This document shows positions 23,000-33,780 of a stretch of 64,000 bases of DNA, in pieces. The notes under the pieces are model-generated. The model searched no databases and was not told the origin of the DNA. It saw nothing but the letters and a program-made list of their open reading frames with translations. The translations under genes and the position numbers were made by a program. Numbering within the stretch: the first letter of the stretch is position 1; the number at the start of each line of letters is the position of its first letter. Source of the stretch: Diphasiastrum complanatum (Eukaryota > Streptophyta > Lycopodiopsida > Lycopodiales > Lycopodiaceae); the NCBI GenBank assembly GCA_029204225.1, contig CM055106.1:9036274-9100273 (forward strand), written 5' to 3'.

Positions 23000-24595
23000 G
23001 GTTGGATATTCATCCAACAAGAAAGCCTCTCGAATGTACATGCTCTCTACTTCTAAAGTAATTGAAAGTAGAGATCTAGTTTTCTATGAAGAAGAAAAGT
23101 CCAATCTTGGAGGGCCGAGATCAAGCAACATCAAAATCTATCACCTTTTGTTATTGAAGACAATCAGCATATGGAGGGGTCGAGATTTGAAGATGAAAGT
23201 CCTCGGATTTTCACTCCTAGAAGATCTATGAGGGAGAGATTCGAGCCTAAAAGGCTCACTTATGATGACAAAGGAAAACAAGTGGACCTTGATTCCACTT
23301 ATGCTTATTTTGTTTCACATGAGGAGCCCAAAGATGTCCAAGAAACCCTCAATACCAAGGAGTGGTATGAGGCCATGAAGATTGAATATGATGCCTTGAT
23401 CACCAACCACACATGGGAGCTAGTGGATCCACCACCTAACATGCATATTATTGGATGCAAGTGGGTGCTCAAGATCAAGTACAATCATGATGGCTCCATC
23501 AACAAGTACAAGGCAAGATTATGTGCTAAAGGCTTTGCACAAATATGAAGAAACCTTTGCTCCTGTAGCAAAGATGGTGACAATAAGAATCATAATCTCT
23601 CTTGCCTTATTTTTTAAGTGGAAATTGTATCAACTTGATGTCTCCAACGCTTTTTGAATGGCTATCTTGAGGAGGAGATATACATGTAACAACCTCAAGG
23701 ATTCATCAAGGATAAATCTAAGGTGTGTTTGCTATTTAGAAGTCTTTATGGCTTGAAGCAAGCACCTAGATCATGGTATTCAAGACTCAACAACTTTCTA
23801 CTTTCATTAGGATTTGTGCTTAGTGACTATGATCCTTCTATGTACTTAAAGTTTGATGGTAGTAATATTGTCATTCTTCTAATCTATGTAGATGACATTA
23901 TCTTTAGTGGAAGTTGTTTGATGCTAGTTCAAGAAACTAAGGATGCATTAGGAGGAGAATTTAAAATGCAAGATCTAGGAGAGATCCATTACATTTTAGG
24001 CCTTGAGATTGATTTTCATGAAGAGTATGTTTTTATTTGTCAATATAGCTATGTCTTTTCTATGTTGAGAAAATTTAATATGCAAAATTGTAAAGGCATA
24101 GATACTCCCATGGAGCAACATGTAAAAGACCCTATTAAAGGTGATAAAAGATCCTTAGAGGAACATCACACTTTATAGAAGTCTTATAGGCTCCTTAATT
24201 TGGCTTATTATCATAGACCCGATTTGAGCTATTGTGTGCACAAATTGAGTCAATTTATGCAAGATCCTAAGATCCAACATTGGAAGATGGCCAAGAGAGT
24301 TCTAAGATATGTATCTTCTACTCAAGATTATGGTTTATTGTACAAGAATGAAGATCTTACCATTGTTGGCTATTCGGATTCCGATTTTGCAAGTGATTAA
24401 ATGGATCGAAAGTCCATTAATGCATATACTATCTTTCTTGGAGGCAATCTTGTGTCTTGGCTTTCAAAGAAGCAAGATACCATATCCCTATTTTCTTGTG
24501 AGGCCGAGTACAAAGCACTCACTAACAACTAAAGAGGTGCTTTGGATCAAGAGGTTAATCATGGAGCTAAACTGCATCAAAGAGGATGATCTTAT
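23000..24595 (+). pseudogene. Copia linker, RT and RNase H (element D)
   Basis: The linker (RRSMRERFEPKRLTYDDKGK) leads to WELVDPP, GCKWVLKIKYN, KARLCAKGFAQ (TGA), KMVTIRIIISLALFF, DVSNAF (TGA after a frameshift), SLYGLKQAPRSWYSRL and LIYVDDIIF. MQDLGEIHYILGLEIDF, HRPDLSYCVHKLSQFM, YSDSDFASD with a following TAA, and EAEYKAL come next. RT and RNase H copy the genomic RNA; at least four breaks inactivate it. Confidence 0.87.
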
Positions 24596-25042
24596 AACAA
24601 AAAATCCACATCAGGCTACATTTGTTTCCTCGCAGGAGGACCATCTCATGGAGAAAGCAAAAATGCATTTCTCTGTCCTCCACAGAATCCAAATATGTTG
24701 CAGCTACATCAGCAGTGGAGGAGATAATCTGGCTAAGGAGGCTGCTGCAGGATTTGCAATTCCCACATATCAGTCCAACAATATTCCAGTGTGACAATTG
24801 GAGTTGCATAGCTCTATCTCTGAACCCACGAACTCATAATAGAACTAAACATATAGAACTTAGATTACATTTTCTTAGAGAGAAAGTTCATAGTAAAGAT
24901 GTTGTACTAAGTTACTGTCATACAGACAATATGTTGGCTGATATTTAGACAAAGCCATTGTCTAGAGATAAACATTCTACTTTAGTAGGTATGCTAAATC
25001 TCAATTGCAGATCGGATTCATAGCAGTTAGCTCAAGGGGGAG
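24596..25042 (+). mobile_element. RNase H end of a second Copia family joined to D
   Basis: From KKSTSGYICFLAGG onward the sequence matches B3 (7230-7677), not D: EYVAATSAVEEIIWLRRLLQDLQ, CDNWSCIALSLNPRTH, TKHIELRLHFLREKV, MLADI then TAG, TKPLSR. A polypurine tract (caaggggga) precedes the LTR at 25043. D's own RNase H part (KEVLWIKRLIMEL) ends just upstream at about 24580, so part of RNase H is present twice in two lineages. Confidence 0.85.
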
Positions 25043-26126
25043 TGTTGGAGTTTAATCTAACTCCTACTCATCCCAACAGCCCTCCTTCATTTTCTAAATT
25101 TTACTCTCTCAAATGTAACCTGCAAAAAACATGAACTGTTGCTACAATCTGGTTTTACTCGTGTTTTTTGCATAGCCAAAAAATGCAAAAAACCCGACAC
25201 TATTTTTACACTAAGTTTCTGACAGGCGACACCTGTCTGACACTATGCCGAAGGTGTCTTCCAAACACCAAAGGTATGCCCAAGGTCTCTTCTAAACGTC
25301 AAAGGTATGCTGAAGGTCTCTTCTAAACGCCGAAGTTATGCCGAAGGTCTCTCCAAACGTCGAAGGTATGTCGAAGGTATCTCAAATGCTGAAGGTGTCC
25401 TACAAATCATGAAGGCTGCCCTCAGGCTAAGGCAACGGCCAAAAGACCAAAGAGTGTCACATTTTTAGTCTGTAGAATTATACGAATTTTTGCTATCAGA
25501 CCAAAAGTCTTCACACTCCATCAACGATCCAATCCCTTGATCACTTTGACAGCTGTTATCAATCTTGTAATTGTAAAGTTAAGTTAGTACGAGATTTTCA
25601 ACTGATATATATACATGTAATTGAGCGATTGAATACACAGAAAGTGAATATGTGAGGTCAGATAGCAGAGAGCGCAATTTTACCAGTAGCTGACTCTTCA
25701 AAGTTAGTGATTATATAGAGAGAGAGAATTCAGAACTTTAGCAATTATTCTTGGATCTGTAAGTAGGATCACACGCTTATCAACGCAATTGTATTGTGGT
25801 CCGATTGTTGTTTTTACAACCTTTCATTATACAGATTCGCTATTGTTCTACTTCATTGCATTCTTGTTGAATGATAACTCTCACTCTCTTTTACACAAAG
25901 ACCATTATCAGAGAATTGTATGGTTGTCTATGACGCCTAAATTGATTTTACATTCTCTTAATATTAGGTTATTAATATTAGAGGATTGCATGGCTGTTTC
26001 AGACGCCTGATTGTTTTTGCAATCTTTCTTTCATGGCAGTCTATGACTCACTGATAATCTAATTTCACACACAAAGAACTGCTTGTAACTCCATTTTCCA
26101 AGTAATCCACGATTCTGGTTATAACA
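25043..26126 (+). mobile_element. 3' LTR (TGTTGGAGTT family)
   Basis: Starts TGTTGGAGTT directly after the polypurine tract and ends GGTTATAACA, about 1084 bp. It shares its start, several internal blocks and the end with 7678-8663. A short internal array of CCRAAGGTNTGYCGAAGGTCTCTT-type units (about 25240-25400) is present. It provides the promoter/terminator functions of the element. Confidence 0.8.
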
Positions 26127-27536
26127 ATTTGTCTTTTCCTTCTAATAGAAGGCACCTTGGTGCACCTGAGTCAGCTTTACAACACATTGGGATACCTGGT
26201 AGAGATAGCACTGCAAGATGACATGGGATGATCATCAAGGGGCAACCATTTCAGATTGGACTTGAGTCATTGGATGAACAAGACTTACAGGTGGGATTCA
26301 TGATGGAATCAGGAAGCTACAAATGCAAATGGGCAAAGCGTAAAGCTTTGAGATCCAACTCTAGGTTGGAGAGCTGATGGAGATCGCACAAGGTGTGATT
26401 GGAGGGCATTCACCATGATGGGTGTTTTGCTAGTGATCTACTGCAGGGGATACTGATGGCGAGGACTTCATGGTGTGCTCATTTGGGAGTACAGGTTGGC
26501 ATTACAGCAGAAGGCTAGTTTTGGACATTGGCATCGATGGGGAGACATTTACCATCACGGACGTGGATAAGCTATCTATAGCTTTCATGTAGTTGGCTAT
26601 ATTTATAGGAGTCTAGGCTTGGCATAGGTGTTGGAATTTCCATGGTATAGATTCTCAAGTGGTGAGATCATGGAGAAGCCTGGAGGGAGTCACTCAGAGT
26701 CATTTACCTCGGTACGATCAGGGAGACAGTGGTCTCGGGATCCCATGAGCGATGACTCATGGATGGGCTTGCGTTGGCATGGTGTCGGGTGGCACATAGC
26801 CAGGGAGAGTGAGCAGATGCTAGGAGCCAAGTGGAGCAGGTGATGCTTTGGAGTTCGGCTTGTCTAGCAGGGTGGTGACCTAGGGACGGGTCAAGCCTAC
26901 TTGGAGGTAGGTGGCATAGAGTGTACCTGGGGTGGTACATATCCTGAGGGCATGGAGTGCATTACGGGGTGATGTGGATCTAGCATGCCCATGGTTGTGA
27001 GCCATCAGGGATGGAGATGGTTGCTCAGGGAGTGACAATTGATACTTTGGTGAGTGATCAGGTGAGCTGCATGGTTATATGCATAGTGATCTCCAGGTTG
27101 GCGTCACATGTTGTTTCTATCCATCATTCATGCATAACATCTTTTGGACACTCCAGACGTTGCTACAGATTATTGTTTTTCACTCTTATCACATTTGAGC
27201 TTAAGAGAGAGAGTTAGAAATCAGGTTGTGATCTGATTCATTAGTATAAGCTCTAAATGTGGTGATGTAATTAGTGTACAGGACGTGACCCGTCAGGATA
27301 TATTGATCGGGCACTGATCTTGTAGCCGGCTACTTGGGTTAGCCGAGTAGCCACACGTAGGAAAAATTACCCTGTACATAATTATTTACAGTACTTGCTA
27401 TACTTGGGAGTACAGTGTTTCTTTGTAATCTAATAACTTTTGATGTGCCATCTTTGAGAGCTTGTGAGGAGTGGCTATGGTGATTGTGTGATATGATCTA
27501 CATACTGCACTAGATTCTATCAAAATTTCAACTAAT
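26127..27536. other. Unassigned, GC-richer interval
   Basis: No protein motif recognised. Tracts rich in GCATGG/GGTGG occur at 26.6-27.0 kb. A short hairpin (GGCTACT ... AGTAGCC) sits at about 27330-27354. It may be an old LTR or leader, but I cannot show that. Confidence 0.35.
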
Positions 27537-27883
27537 CAGAGTATATTGTAGCCTCTCAAACTAGAAAGGAAGCCATATGGTTGAGAAACTTACTTTCAAA
27601 TATCAGTCTAAATCAATATGCTCTGACAATTCTATTAATTATCAAAGTGCCATTGCTTTATCAGCCAACCCTGGATTTCATTATAGGAGTAAGCACATTG
27701 AAATTAAGTATCACTATGTCAGAAGCAAAGTTTTCGACAAAGAGATTAACTTGCAGTGCTGTCAAACACAAGATATGACAGCAAATATTTTTAGTAAAAC
27801 ATTAAAATTGGATGCACACACAAAATTTTGTGCAAAACTAAGTTTGAAGGTCAAAGCATTCATGGATTCAGATTAAGGAGGAG
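27537..27883 (+). mobile_element. Copia element E: RNase H end and polypurine tract
   Basis: EYIVASQTRKEAIWLRNLL, a frameshift, then SAIALSANPGFHYRSKHIEI, KYHYVRSKV, NIFSKTLK and TAA at 27874-27876, followed by the purine tract AAGGAGGAG. This is the last third of a Copia RNase H domain. The upstream part of the element is absent. Confidence 0.85.
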
Positions 27884-28793
27884 TGTTAAATTATTCTCCT
27901 GAATATCGACTAATCGATCTTTTAATTTTCATCCACTTATTATCCAGTTCTGTAGTTCTCTTCATGTTTCTACACAGTCTGCAAAAATACTCAGGAAATC
28001 ACTCATAGGTAAATCTGACATATTAACATCATTCGACAAACTTTGGAGACTCGGCCACTTCAGAGACTTCGGCCACTTCGGCCATGTCGATGAATGACAA
28101 TTAATTGTTCCACTTGTTTTGAAGCTAAAGATTTGCCCTAACCCTATAACAAGTAAATTTCTAGGAATTACCAACTGTGGGTGTCCTACTGGACGTGCTG
28201 TATTTTGCTTAGTATAAATAAGCTGATCACACTTCTATTATTTCCAATGCTTTTCGAAGTAATTGTAACGCATTTTATAGAGTACTGTAGCAGCTCTCTC
28301 AATCTTTCAAGCTTGAACAATCTTGAGCAATCTTGAGCATTCTAGCTTAGTTCTTTAGAGTTCTTTAGAGTTTTGCTATTAGCACTTACTGCTTATCAAC
28401 AGAAGCGTAACTACATAGTTATCAGTTACTCAGAGATATCATAGAGTACGCAATTTCTATCCGCAATTATCTTCTGCTCATCATCATCTGTTTTATGCTG
28501 AATCAGTCTATCCTTTATTGCGTTCATATTATGTCAAAACGTATTCATCTCTGTAATTATTTTGTGGCTGGAAAATCCCATATTGCTTTTGTCTGATAAT
28601 TCAAGTTTGGCTACATAGCTCTGATGATTTCAAAATTAGCTGCTAAAAGATTGAACGTGACTCTTGTCATTACATTTGGTTCAATATTGATAGACGAAGT
28701 CATGCATTAGGAAAGCAAGCTCCATTCCAATGCGCTCGATAAGTCGTTCACAACCTTTGGCTTGTTGTTATTGCATATCATCTCTTTCCAACA
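27884..28793 (+). mobile_element. 3' LTR of element E
   Basis: TGTTAAATTATTC ... CTTTCCAACA, 910 bp. A TATA-like promoter segment (TTAGTATAAATAAGC) is at about 28208-28222, followed by a Q-rich-like run of AGCTTGAACAATCTTGAGCA repeats. The same LTR, reversed, is at 31975-32847. Confidence 0.88.
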
Positions 28794-28835
28794 AGGGCAT
28801 GTGACACCATTTTTGTGGTTACGTTTTACATTTGA

Positions 28836-28969
<134 letters not shown>

Positions 28970-29184
28970 TATTTCCTCCCCTTCCTATCATTTGCATGTT
29001 TAAGGCCCTCCTCTTTTGATTCTATGTAATTCCATTATGTGGGTGATGAATGCTTGTTTTGTTTTTGTTAATCATGCTATCACAATCACAAATGAGCATT
29101 AGCACAAGCTTTCATTGATTCTAGTTCCAAAATAATCCACGAAATCAACATACAACCAAAATAGGTGTTAAATCCACAACCTTT

Positions 29185-30260
29185 GAGTGATCATTAAGAT
29201 TCGTAGGTAGGTTTGAATAAATTGCTCTCCTCTCTTGAGAAGATCAACCTTGAGGAGAAGATCTAGAGCCAAAGATGGCTAGATAAACCCAAAGAATCCA
29301 AAAACAAGAAAGAGGAAAGCAAGACAAAAAAAAGACCAAAAGAAGAAGAAGCACCAAGATGGACAACACCCAAATCTAGGCTATTCCACGATTGGATCCT
29401 AAGCAAAGATTGAAAACCTTAGCAAGCCTAGATTCTCACTCGTATCTCTTCATTTCAACCTCTCCCATTGGATCGAAACTCGATACTACACAAAATTACT
29501 GACCCAGTTGGAGGCACAAAAAGGGTTCAACATTGTTTTGGTGCCGTTGTCGAGGAGACGATGCTAAATAGATTTTTGGAGTGATTTTTGTTTGTATTTT
29601 TTTTTCTTTTTGACAAGTTTATTACTCGCTTTACTACGTTCTTTTAAGTTTTTGTTATTTTTATTTTTTGTCACTTTTTCAAAGAGCAAAGCAGAGTCTG
29701 ATGTATCATCAAACAACTCGACGAGTAAAGATCTAATTACTCGTCCAATCCGATTACTCGCCAGTTCTATTTTCTTCATTTTTCACATCTAGATTATTCG
29801 CCACATGCTTCAGATTCTACAATCTTGGAGGTTGGCGAGTAATTCCTAATTTTTTGTGCTATTACTCGCCAATTTGAATGTTCCCACCTTTTTCAAAATT
29901 TTCATTAATTTCTATTTCTCGCCAACTAAAATTTCTCCACCTCATACCAATATCATTACTCGCCATCCGTACAAACCTACTATTGTACTAGATCTATAAT
30001 TTGGCAGACCAGCGAGTAAAAATCTGATTTCTCATCTATTTTTTTTGCCAACTACTCTTTTTTATTCACCCATCTTATAGTGTTTTCTGATCTTCATTCA
30101 CAATCCATAGGTAGCTCGACGAATAATGAGCATTACTCGCCTATTACTTGTCCCTGCCTATTAGTCGTCATCAAAATAATTTCTTATTTTTTGTGATAGA
30201 TTTGAGTGACTGGTCATCAGAATCCATCTACATTTCCTAGTTTTTCTCGATCACCTTTCC
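29185..30260 (+). mobile_element. Ty3/Gypsy element 2: LTR end, PBS and leader
   Basis: Collinear with 14610-15120: GATCATTAAGATTCGTAGGT, AGAAGATCTAGAGCC, AATCTAGGCTATTCCACG and GGATCGAAACTCGATAC, then LTR end (TTCAACA, about 29532), PBS, and a leader with GGCGAGTAATTCCTAATTTT. The leader has scattered ACTCGCCA boxes but not the regular 115-bp array of element 1. No gag or pol is seen before element F begins. Confidence 0.75.
29539..29556 (+). promoter_or_regulatory. Primer-binding site, tRNA-Asp type
   Basis: TGGTGCCGTTGTCGAGGA, three transitions from the tRNA-Asp complement. Same position relative to the LTR end as in Gypsy element 1. Confidence 0.7.
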
Positions 30261-30779
30261 ATTTTGCAACTGCTTACTTTTCATAAATAGACATACAAGT
30301 GTGGGAGAAATTCATTCTTCTCTCATTCATTCTTATGAAAGATATCTATTTGGATTCTACATCCATTTTTTGCATATTTGTGATGATATAGTGGATTCTA
30401 GTGTATTGAATGTTATTTTTCTTATGTGTACATGTGAACACTGTTGTAGTACACTATTGTAGTATGGCTCTTGTATGGACATGAACAAGAAGTTAACTTA
30501 CATAAGTGATTTGACAAGTTCTTATTGAGTTTACATCTTCTATGTGTAGTAGATGCTTGATTTCTACATTTGTAATGATGCTAGATGCTCTTCCCAATTA
30601 AGTCAAAGATCAAAGGGCATAATTAGGTCTTTGTGATCTGATTTTTTCACACATCTTGACTAGATTTGTCTGATAACATGGTACATGTTGGTCCTTATAA
30701 GATAATGCCATCTTTGCCTTTTGTAATAGCCTCAATGGACAATCTAGGCCATGGATGGTTGATGCCACATTGTGAATGC

Positions 30780-31762
30780 CAAGGTAAAAAGACTATTGGG
30801 TCACCTCGATGTGGGCATTCTGATCGGTGATGTCTTTCACCACATCCGAAACATCGTACCATGCACAAAATACCATCCCCTCATAGGTGATAAGCATACA
30901 CAGGTAACAAATGTCCCTTCTCACTTTTCACATAGTTGACTGATAAGCTATTATGGTCTTCAACTAAATTTGGGGACATGTTTGACGATATTACCAAGAC
31001 TTCTACCCCACCATTTTTGGTTGAGGACCATCTTGATTTGCCCTTTCTTCGACTGTGGATTTGATAATTGTTCTTGACTTTGCGTCAGTTTATGATTTGA
31101 TTAATGCTTTTCTGCTTCCGTCATTTTGAGCCTTTGTTGAAATATAGAGTTTGAGATGATGAAGTGAACGAAGCATCTTGACTTCTTTGATTATCTTCCT
31201 GTAGCAACATAATGATAACTCTGGTAAGAGTCAAATATGAGTGTGTCGATATGATCATCACCCAGTTCTCATATGTAGAGGGCAAGCTTGAAAGCAATTT
31301 CATAATTGCGTCTTGATCGTCAATGACTGATCTGACAGTGGCCATCTGTTGCAAAAGATTCTTAAACTGGTTAACATGATTTTAAAATGAACAACCATTT
31401 GACATCTTGAGTGTGAAGAATTTTCTTCGTAGATGTAACTTGGAAGTTACGTCTTTCACATCATATAATAAGTTTAGGATGTCCCATACTTCTTTCAAAG
31501 TTTTAGCTTCATATATGTGGCCAATCTGAGTGTTTCATATATTGAGAATAATAAGCGCAAAAGCTTTACCATCCTTCGACTTCCACTTTGAGTCATATGT
31601 GTTGTCTTCAGACTTTACTTCGATACATGTGACAACATCCCACAACTCATTGGCGATGAGCAAGGTCTTCATCTTAAATTTTCACGAGTAGTAATTGGAT
31701 CCATTCAGTTTGTTTGCAATAAGACCAGCTTTACTTTGAGAATCCATCTAGAACTTTAGTCT
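30780..31762 (-). pseudogene. Copia gag (element F)
   Basis: Reads NKLNGSNYYS, then a stop in place of Trp, FKMKTLLIANELWDV, SKDGKAFALI, LKEVWDILNLLYDV, KLHLRRKFFTLKMSNG, MKLLSSLPSTYENWV and a C-terminal CFGCGERHHRSEC zinc knuckle. Several stops and at least one frameshift are present. This is the UBN2-type gag of Copia elements; the capsid part encloses the RNA. Confidence 0.82.
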
Positions 31763-31974
31763 ATCAATAAATCGATGACGCTAAGAGAAAGATGTCGTGC
31801 TGCCTACAATAGGAAATCAACAATTTGATACTAAAATTTGATACCACAAATTGAAATATATGATACTGTGAAAAGTATATAATGATATCAATTTGATATC
31901 ACAAAAGACATCAAGTATTAGAGCTCTGATATAACAGATCGCTTTGATATCATGAAGGTATGCTCTGATACCAT

Positions 31975-32847
31975 GTTGGAAAGAGGTGATATGCAATAAC
32001 GACAAGCCAAAGGTTGTAAATGACTTATCGAGCACAACGGATTGGAGCCTGCTTTCCTAATGCATGACTACACCTATCAATATTGAACAAAACGTAATGC
32101 CAAGAGTCACGTTCAATTTTTTAGCAACTAACTTTGAAATCATCAGATGCATAGATTCTGACATAATATTGAATGCAATAAAGGATAGATTGATTCAGCA
32201 TAAAGCAGACGATGATGAGCACAAGACAATTGTGGATAAAAACCGCTTACTCTATGTTATCTATGAGTAACTGATAACTCTGTCTGAATTCCACTTTTGT
32301 TAATAAGCAATAAGCGCTAATAGCAAAACTCTAAAGAACTCTAAAGAAATGAGCTAAAATGCTCAAGAGTGTTCAAGCTTGAAAGCTTGAGAGAGCTACT
32401 AGAATACTCTGTAATATGTGTTACAATTACTTCGAAAAGCATTCAAAATAATATAAGTATGATCAGCTTATTTATACTAAGCAAAATGCAGCACGTCCAG
32501 TAGGACAATTAATTAGGTTGTAGATCTTAATGGCTGGTGGGCCATAGTGAGTTGGCATCCATCCAGTTGGTAATTCCTAGAAATTTACTTGTTATAGAGT
32601 TAGGGCAAGTCTTTGGCTTTACAACAAGTGGAAAAACAATTGTCATTCATCGACATGGCCGGAGTGGCCGAAGTGGCCGAGTCTCCGAAGTTTGTCGAAT
32701 AATGTTAATATGTCGGATCCACCTGTGAGCAATTTTCTGAGTATTTCTGCAAACTGTGTAGAAACACAAAGAGAACTGCAAAACTGGATAATAAGTGGAT
32801 GAAGATTGAAAGATCAATTAGTCGATAGTTAGGAGAATAATCCAACA
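31975..32847 (-). mobile_element. 5' LTR of element F
   Basis: On the plus strand TGTTGGAAAG ... AATAATCCAACA, 873 bp. It is the reverse-complement homologue of 27884-28793 over its whole length, with small indels. The TATA-like segment CTTATTTATACTAAGC is at about 32467-32482. Confidence 0.9.
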
Positions 32848-33303
32848 GCCCTTATATAGACATTCCTAGGGTTATGGTTCTTGGTTCACCCAAGACCATG
32901 TGCCATAGCAACTTGCCAAATTAAACTTTTAACTACTTGGTTTCCTTTACATGTTGAGCCCATTTGAGAGGTAATCTACCTCTAATTCTCGTGCCTTTGG
33001 CTTGCGAATATAGTGCACCTTCTATGGGTATCTAACATTACAATTTCGGTAAATTAAATACTTTCGCTAACTCGTCCATGCTTTTATTCTCGTTGCCATA
33101 AACTATGGTTGTGAGGCACTGGGCTTTGTTTTCTCTTGTTGGCCGGTCCACTATTTGTCGACTTCACTGGTATTGGCACTCCCGATGGGTTTAGATTCTA
33201 GAACTCCCTTGTCGGTGATTTGTCGACATTCTCTGTTGTAGTTTGTGGCTTGATTCCGCTTCTTGATATCCTTCGTACGATTATTATAGCCGGAATATGT
33301 TTG
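32848..33303. other. No gene recognised
   Basis: May include an LTR end (TATCTAACA near 33030). No coding motif seen. Confidence 0.35.
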
Positions 33304-33780
33304 AAGAATCTTCATGTGAATCTTCTAACACATCCATATGATAAAGCATCCAATTGAAGGTGAAGATACATCAATTAATATCCTTATGGTGGTCATCTTT
33401 GTCATGGCCGCAAAGGTCTCTTTATACTCCAAGCTTTTGATTTGAGCATAGCCTTTTGCACATAGCCAAGCCTTGAGCTAATTGATTGACCCATCTTGAT
33501 TGTATTTGATTCTAATAACCCATTTGCAACCTATTACCTTCTCGTTAGATGGACGATCTATAAAGTTCCATGTATGGTTTTCAATCAACGTATTAAACTC
33601 GAAAATCATTGCCTTATGCCAATCTTTATATCCTACTGCTTTTTGTACACTTGAAGGCTCATCAAAATTTGTAAAGAGCGCATGAAAAATGTTACCAACT
33701 TCATATGCCTTTTATTTTTCAAGGTATGCGAGTCTCAAAGGCTTGGATTTGCTTCTTAAAGACCTGCTTGGAAACATGAG
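33304..33780 (-). mobile_element. Copia RT N-terminal scrap
   Basis: Minus strand: KPLRLAYLEK, EPSSVQKAV, WHKAMIFEFNTLIENHTWNF, GCKWVIRIKYNQDGSIN (then TAG), AWLCAKGYAQIK, ETFAAMTKMTTIRI. This corresponds to the integrase-RT linker end and the first RT blocks. It is bounded on both sides by unrelated sequence and no LTR is assigned. Confidence 0.8.

Larger units (their letters stand above)
22082..24595 (+). mobile_element. Copia element D, 5' and middle part
   Basis: 5'-truncated: begins at the gag end (HFKKDG before WYIDSGASSHM). It contains protease, integrase with an internal deletion, the linker, RT and RNase H up to about 24595, where the sequence switches to another Copia family. Stops at about 23546, 23657, 24176 and 24398 and several frameshifts disable it. 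It is closest to elements A, J and C. Confidence 0.87.
30780..32847 (-). mobile_element. Copia element F: 5' LTR, PBS and gag
   Basis: Minus-strand element: 5' LTR (31975-32847), PBS (GCTCTGATACCA on plus, 31963-31974; complement of tRNA-iMet), gag to a zinc knuckle at about 30817-30860. Protease, integrase and RT are absent. It is the same LTR family as element E but in opposite orientation. Confidence 0.87.

Noticed and set aside
26628-26940. Opposed 71-78-residue frames
   Set aside because: Short, overlapping on both strands, GC-richer DNA, no motif.
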